The position numbers and the translations under genes were made by a program. Positions 61,488-64,000 of a DNA stretch of 64,000 bases are shown here, piece after piece. This DNA is from Cognatundibacterium aquatile (lineage in GTDB: Bacteria > Pseudomonadota > Gammaproteobacteria > Burkholderiales > Burkholderiaceae_D): NCBI RefSeq assembly GCF_014699135.1, contig NZ_JACOFT010000002.1:496001-560000 (forward strand), given 5' to 3'. Under the pieces are notes generated by a model. It worked only from the letters and a program-made list of their open reading frames with translations, made no database searches and was not told the DNA's origin. Position 1 is the stretch's first letter, and each line of letters begins with the position of its first letter.

Positions 61488-63146
61488 ATGTCGACCAAAC
61501 CTCCTTCGTCACAATTCAAAAGTCCCTCAGACATCGCACGTGAGACGTTTCGTCAATTAGCGATACAGAGGATTGCGCCGACCCCCGATGCTTACCGAAA
61601 ACTGTATAACGAAGTAGCAGGCATCAGCGAGGAAGCGCCTGCCACAACGACTCCCGGAACGATACAACAAACCGATAAACCTTCAGAGGCCGAAAATCTG
61701 TTGGCAAACTTTGCCAGCAGCCTGCAAGCATCACAAAGCGATTTATCTACTTTTGGCCATCGGTTCAGCCGCGCCGTTAAAACTGGCAACTGGGATGATT
61801 ACAGTAAAGGCCTGGAACTGCTGACGCAACGCATTACCGAACCACCTGCTCCTACCAATCAGATCAGCCTCGTTGATCCTGCGCCTTCCGTGATCAGCAA
61901 CTCTGCGCCGATTTCTTTGGTCGATATACCGGCGCAAGATGACCCATGCCGACGCGTACTGAAAGACTTACTGTATCGTACGCTGACATTAGCTCTTAGT
62001 TCCTTGCTGAAACCCAATCCGGCTCTTGCGACCGAATCGGAAGCATTGGGTCTGGCAGTCAGAGAAGCGAATAATGAGCCTGAATTAAATCAGGTTGCCA
62101 GCCGCCTGAAGCAACTTTGCTTTCAGATTGAACTACAAAGCGGCGACAGCGCTGAGCAACATGAATTACTGCTGCGTTTATTCGATTTGTTACTGACGAA
62201 TATTCACGATCTGCTCGACAACGACAACTGGCTGCGCGGTCAGATTGAAGTCGTGCAAAATCTGATTTCCGGCCCGATAGATCATCGCGCACTGCAGGAA
62301 GCAACCCGCAACCTGAAAGACGTCATCTACAAACAGGGCGTGCTTAAAAATAGTATTGATGAGTCGAATACCTCTGTCAAAAATATGATGGCGGCGTTTA
62401 TCGACAGACTCAATGCAATGGCAACCAGTGCCGGCGTCTATCAGGACAAGATGGATCTCTACGCAAACAAAATCAGAAACACCAGCGATGCCAACGAAGT
62501 CAGCAACATCATTGGCAACATTCTGGATGAAACCCGGGTCGTGCAATCAGAAACCCTGCGCTCACGGGACATCATCGTCGCCGCGCAGAAAGAAGTGACC
62601 GAAGCTGCAGAAAAAATTAAAGGTCTCGAAGATAAGCTGGCACAAATGAGTGAACTGGTGCGCGAGGATCAGTTGACAGGCAGCCTGAACCGGCGCGGCA
62701 TGGAAGATATTTTTGAGCGTGAAGCTGATCGCGCTGACCGGCGCAGCACGCCGCTTTGCATCGCCATGCTGGATCTGGATAACTTCAAAAAACTCAATGA
62801 TACTCACGGCCACAACGCCGGTGACGAAGCGCTGGTGCATCTGGTGCGGGTAGTAAAACAAACCTTGCGCTCCATTGACGTCATCGCCCGCTGGGGCGGT
62901 GAAGAATTCATCATTATCATGCCAGAGACCGGCTTAGAAGAAGCAGCCCAGGCGATGGTCAGAGTGCAGCGCGAACTGACCAAGCATTTCTTCACTGCAG
63001 ATGAACAACGCCTGTTTATCACGTTCAGCGCCGGCGTCGCCCTTCGTATGCCGCACGAGGCTCAGGAAACGCTGATCAAACGTGCTGACAAGGCGATGTA
63101 TGAAGCAAAACAATCAGGGAAAAATCGGGTGGTCAAAGCAAACTGA
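61488..63146 (+). CDS. GGDEF-domain diguanylate cyclase
   Basis: 552 residues. The N-terminal 380 residues are soluble and helical, with ARETFRQLAIQRIAPTPDAY at the start and no known sensor domain. The C-terminal GGDEF domain has REDQLTGSLNRRGMEDIFE, IAMLDLDNFKKLNDTHGHNA and VIARWGGEEFIIIMPETG. An inhibitory I-site, R-S-I-D, lies five residues before GGEEF. It makes c-di-GMP, with product inhibition expected. It follows the response regulator and ends at a terminator. Confidence 0.95.
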   Translation: MSTKPPSSQFKSPSDIARETFRQLAIQRIAPTPDAYRKLYNEVAGISEEAPATTTPGTIQQTDKPSEAENLLANFASSLQASQSDLSTFGHRFSRAVKTGNWDDYSKGLELLTQRITEPPAPTNQISLVDPAPSVISNSAPISLVDIPAQDDPCRRVLKDLLYRTLTLALSSLLKPNPALATESEALGLAVREANNEPELNQVASRLKQLCFQIELQSGDSAEQHELLLRLFDLLLTNIHDLLDNDNWLRGQIEVVQNLISGPIDHRALQEATRNLKDVIYKQGVLKNSIDESNTSVKNMMAAFIDRLNAMATSAGVYQDKMDLYANKIRNTSDANEVSNIIGNILDETRVVQSETLRSRDIIVAAQKEVTEAAEKIKGLEDKLAQMSELVREDQLTGSLNRRGMEDIFEREADRADRRSTPLCIAMLDLDNFKKLNDTHGHNAGDEALVHLVRVVKQTLRSIDVIARWGGEEFIIIMPETGLEEAAQAMVRVQRELTKHFFTADEQRLFITFSAGVALRMPHEAQETLIKRADKAMYEAKQSGKNRVVKAN

Positions 63147-63172
63147 TACTGATACGCATAAACGAACGAAAC

Positions 63173-63200
63173 AAAAAGGCCGCGATATCGCGGCCTTTTT
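63173..63200. terminator. Bidirectional terminator between the cyclase and methyltransferase genes
   Basis: AAAAAGGCCGCGATATCGCGGCCTTTTT is a near-perfect palindrome (core 63178-63195) with A's before and T's after. It serves the convergent genes on both sides. Confidence 0.93.
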
Positions 63201-63269
63201 TGTATTCATCATATCACTCAGCGGAACAACCCCCCCCTGTTTGTGAGCGCCGCTGCTTTGTGCATCACA

Positions 63270-64000
63270 TTAAGCAATCCGCTTCAAGAAGCCATCCGGT
63301 GCGACCGTGATTTGCAATTTATGTTGCATCGCCTTGTCGATCTCAAACTCAGGATGTGTTTGCAAATATTGACGCACTGCTGTTTTTGGGCTATTTCCCG
63401 GCTGCCATGGGCGGCTGTCGAACACATCTGCCGGAACATCTTCGACAAAGGTATCAAACACTACACAGTAGCTGTCTTTGCTGACCAAAGGTGCATACGC
63501 TTCGAGTTCGGCCAGGACGTGTTCATGGGTGTGATTCGAATCGAGAAAAACGATCACTTTTTGCTTATCTTTGGCGGCAGCACGTACTTGCGCGACAATT
63601 TCCGGTGCCACGCTTGAACCTTGCAGCATCGTGATGCGTTTCGACATCGGGTGCTCCAGTATCGCCTGCTTATTGTGTTCGCGAATATCGATATCAATGC
63701 CCAGAACGCGTGCATCGGGGTTGCCGCCACATGCAGCAATCAGCTCCAGCATAGACGCAGAAAAAATGATGGAGCCGCCATGCGCAATACCTGTCTCAAT
63801 GACCAGATCAGGCTGCACCGTCCACATCAGTTCCTGCATCGCCAGTATGTCGATGGGATTCTGGATGATAGGACGTCCCAGCCACGAAAAATTATATACA
63901 TACTGTTTGCGCATGCTCTGCTCCAGCCAGTCGCGGGACTGCGCCTGAAACGCATGGTCTTGCCCAAGTTGTTCTATGCGCGCTGCGCGTTCGGCTTCAA
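63270..64000 (-). CDS. CmcI-like (cephalosporin hydroxylase family) O-methyltransferase, 5' end beyond the window
   Basis: Open from 64000 with no stop, so the N-terminus is outside; the ATG at 63914 is internal, because coding-like residues (RIEQLGQDHAFQAQSRDWLE) precede it. The SAM domain has NFSWLGRPIIQNPIDILAMQ, VIETGIAHGGSIIFSASML and RVLGIDIDIREHNK, then VIVFLDSNHTHEHVLAEL. Proteins of this type methylate sugars or antibiotics; in polysaccharide clusters they modify rhamnose or fucose. The acceptor is unknown. Confidence 0.9.
   Translation of the reverse strand, partial: EAERAARIEQLGQDHAFQAQSRDWLEQSMRKQYVYNFSWLGRPIIQNPIDILAMQELMWTVQPDLVIETGIAHGGSIIFSASMLELIAACGGNPDARVLGIDIDIREHNKQAILEHPMSKRITMLQGSSVAPEIVAQVRAAAKDKQKVIVFLDSNHTHEHVLAELEAYAPLVSKDSYCVVFDTFVEDVPADVFDSRPWQPGNSPKTAVRQYLQTHPEFEIDKAMQHKLQITVAPDGFLKRIA

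Overview
The window looks like a chromosomal segment of a betaproteobacterium of the order Burkholderiales, most likely family Oxalobacteraceae (Herminiimonas/Undibacterium/Janthinobacterium-like). The grounds are gene order and protein style: trpF-trpB-trpA-accD-folC-SPOR-cvpA-purF on one side and hemW-rdgB-rph-PP2C-kinase / yicC-gmk-rpoZ-spoT / greB on the other, both familiar betaproteobacterial strings, plus a methanolan-type EpsE/EpsF/EpsG exopolysaccharide module. Genus assignment is inference; no search was run.

Layout. 1-14.5 kb: a PHP-domain nuclease (5' part only), a TonB-dependent receptor, the purF...trpF string (all minus strand), a WecG/TagA-type glycosyltransferase and isocitrate lyase. 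14.5-16 kb: small orphan genes, including a RanBP2-type zinc-finger membrane protein. 16-30 kb: an exopolysaccharide locus (GH5-like hydrolase, ExoQ/Wzy-type polymerase, acyltransferase, two family-2 glycosyltransferases, EpsG-like ATPase, EpsF-like chain-length protein, EpsE/Wza-like exporter, WcaJ-like initiating transferase, a FemAB/GNAT-like acyltransferase), followed by YihY, WrbA, DUF2069 and a GlcD-type oxidase. 33-40 kb: a patchwork region with a decayed glutathionyl-hydroquinone reductase, AraC- and LysR-controlled enzyme genes, an IS3-family scrap and a truncated integrase.

40.45-45.95 kb: a small integrated element (about 5.5 kb) in the 3' end of tRNA-Ser(UGA). It carries a P4-type integrase, an AlpA-like regulator, a tightly coupled string of small genes (two were found only by reading the overlaps), a winged-helix Rep-like protein and a DUF6387-like cargo protein. 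Three kinds of DNA sites support it: integrase arm-type repeats (CATGGATGCAAAA) at both ends, a degenerate copy of the tRNA 3' end at the left end, and four 15-bp palindromic sites (consensus GTACACGTGCTGTAC) at a 42-44 bp pitch over the 3' end of the Rep-like gene. No relaxase, capsid or secretion gene is visible, so it is probably a satellite-like or mobilizable mini-element. Next to it an older integrase remnant with its own repeats suggests stepwise accretion at the same tRNA.

46-64 kb: c-di-GMP genes (PAS-GGDEF-EAL coupled to HDOD; a GGEEF protein behind an unusual LuxR-type regulator), nucleotide and RNA housekeeping, the stringent-response enzyme SpoT, GreB, and a CmcI-like methyltransferase cut by the window end.

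Across the core genome four copies of an intergenic repeat share a palindrome (AAATATACT, six variable C/G bases, AGTATATTT), then GCCC four bases on, then a GCTGA-like segment and a terminal half-site (ATACTCCCC or its complement). I do not recognise it as a named family. It and the phased site array in the mini-element are the two most promising undescribed signals here.
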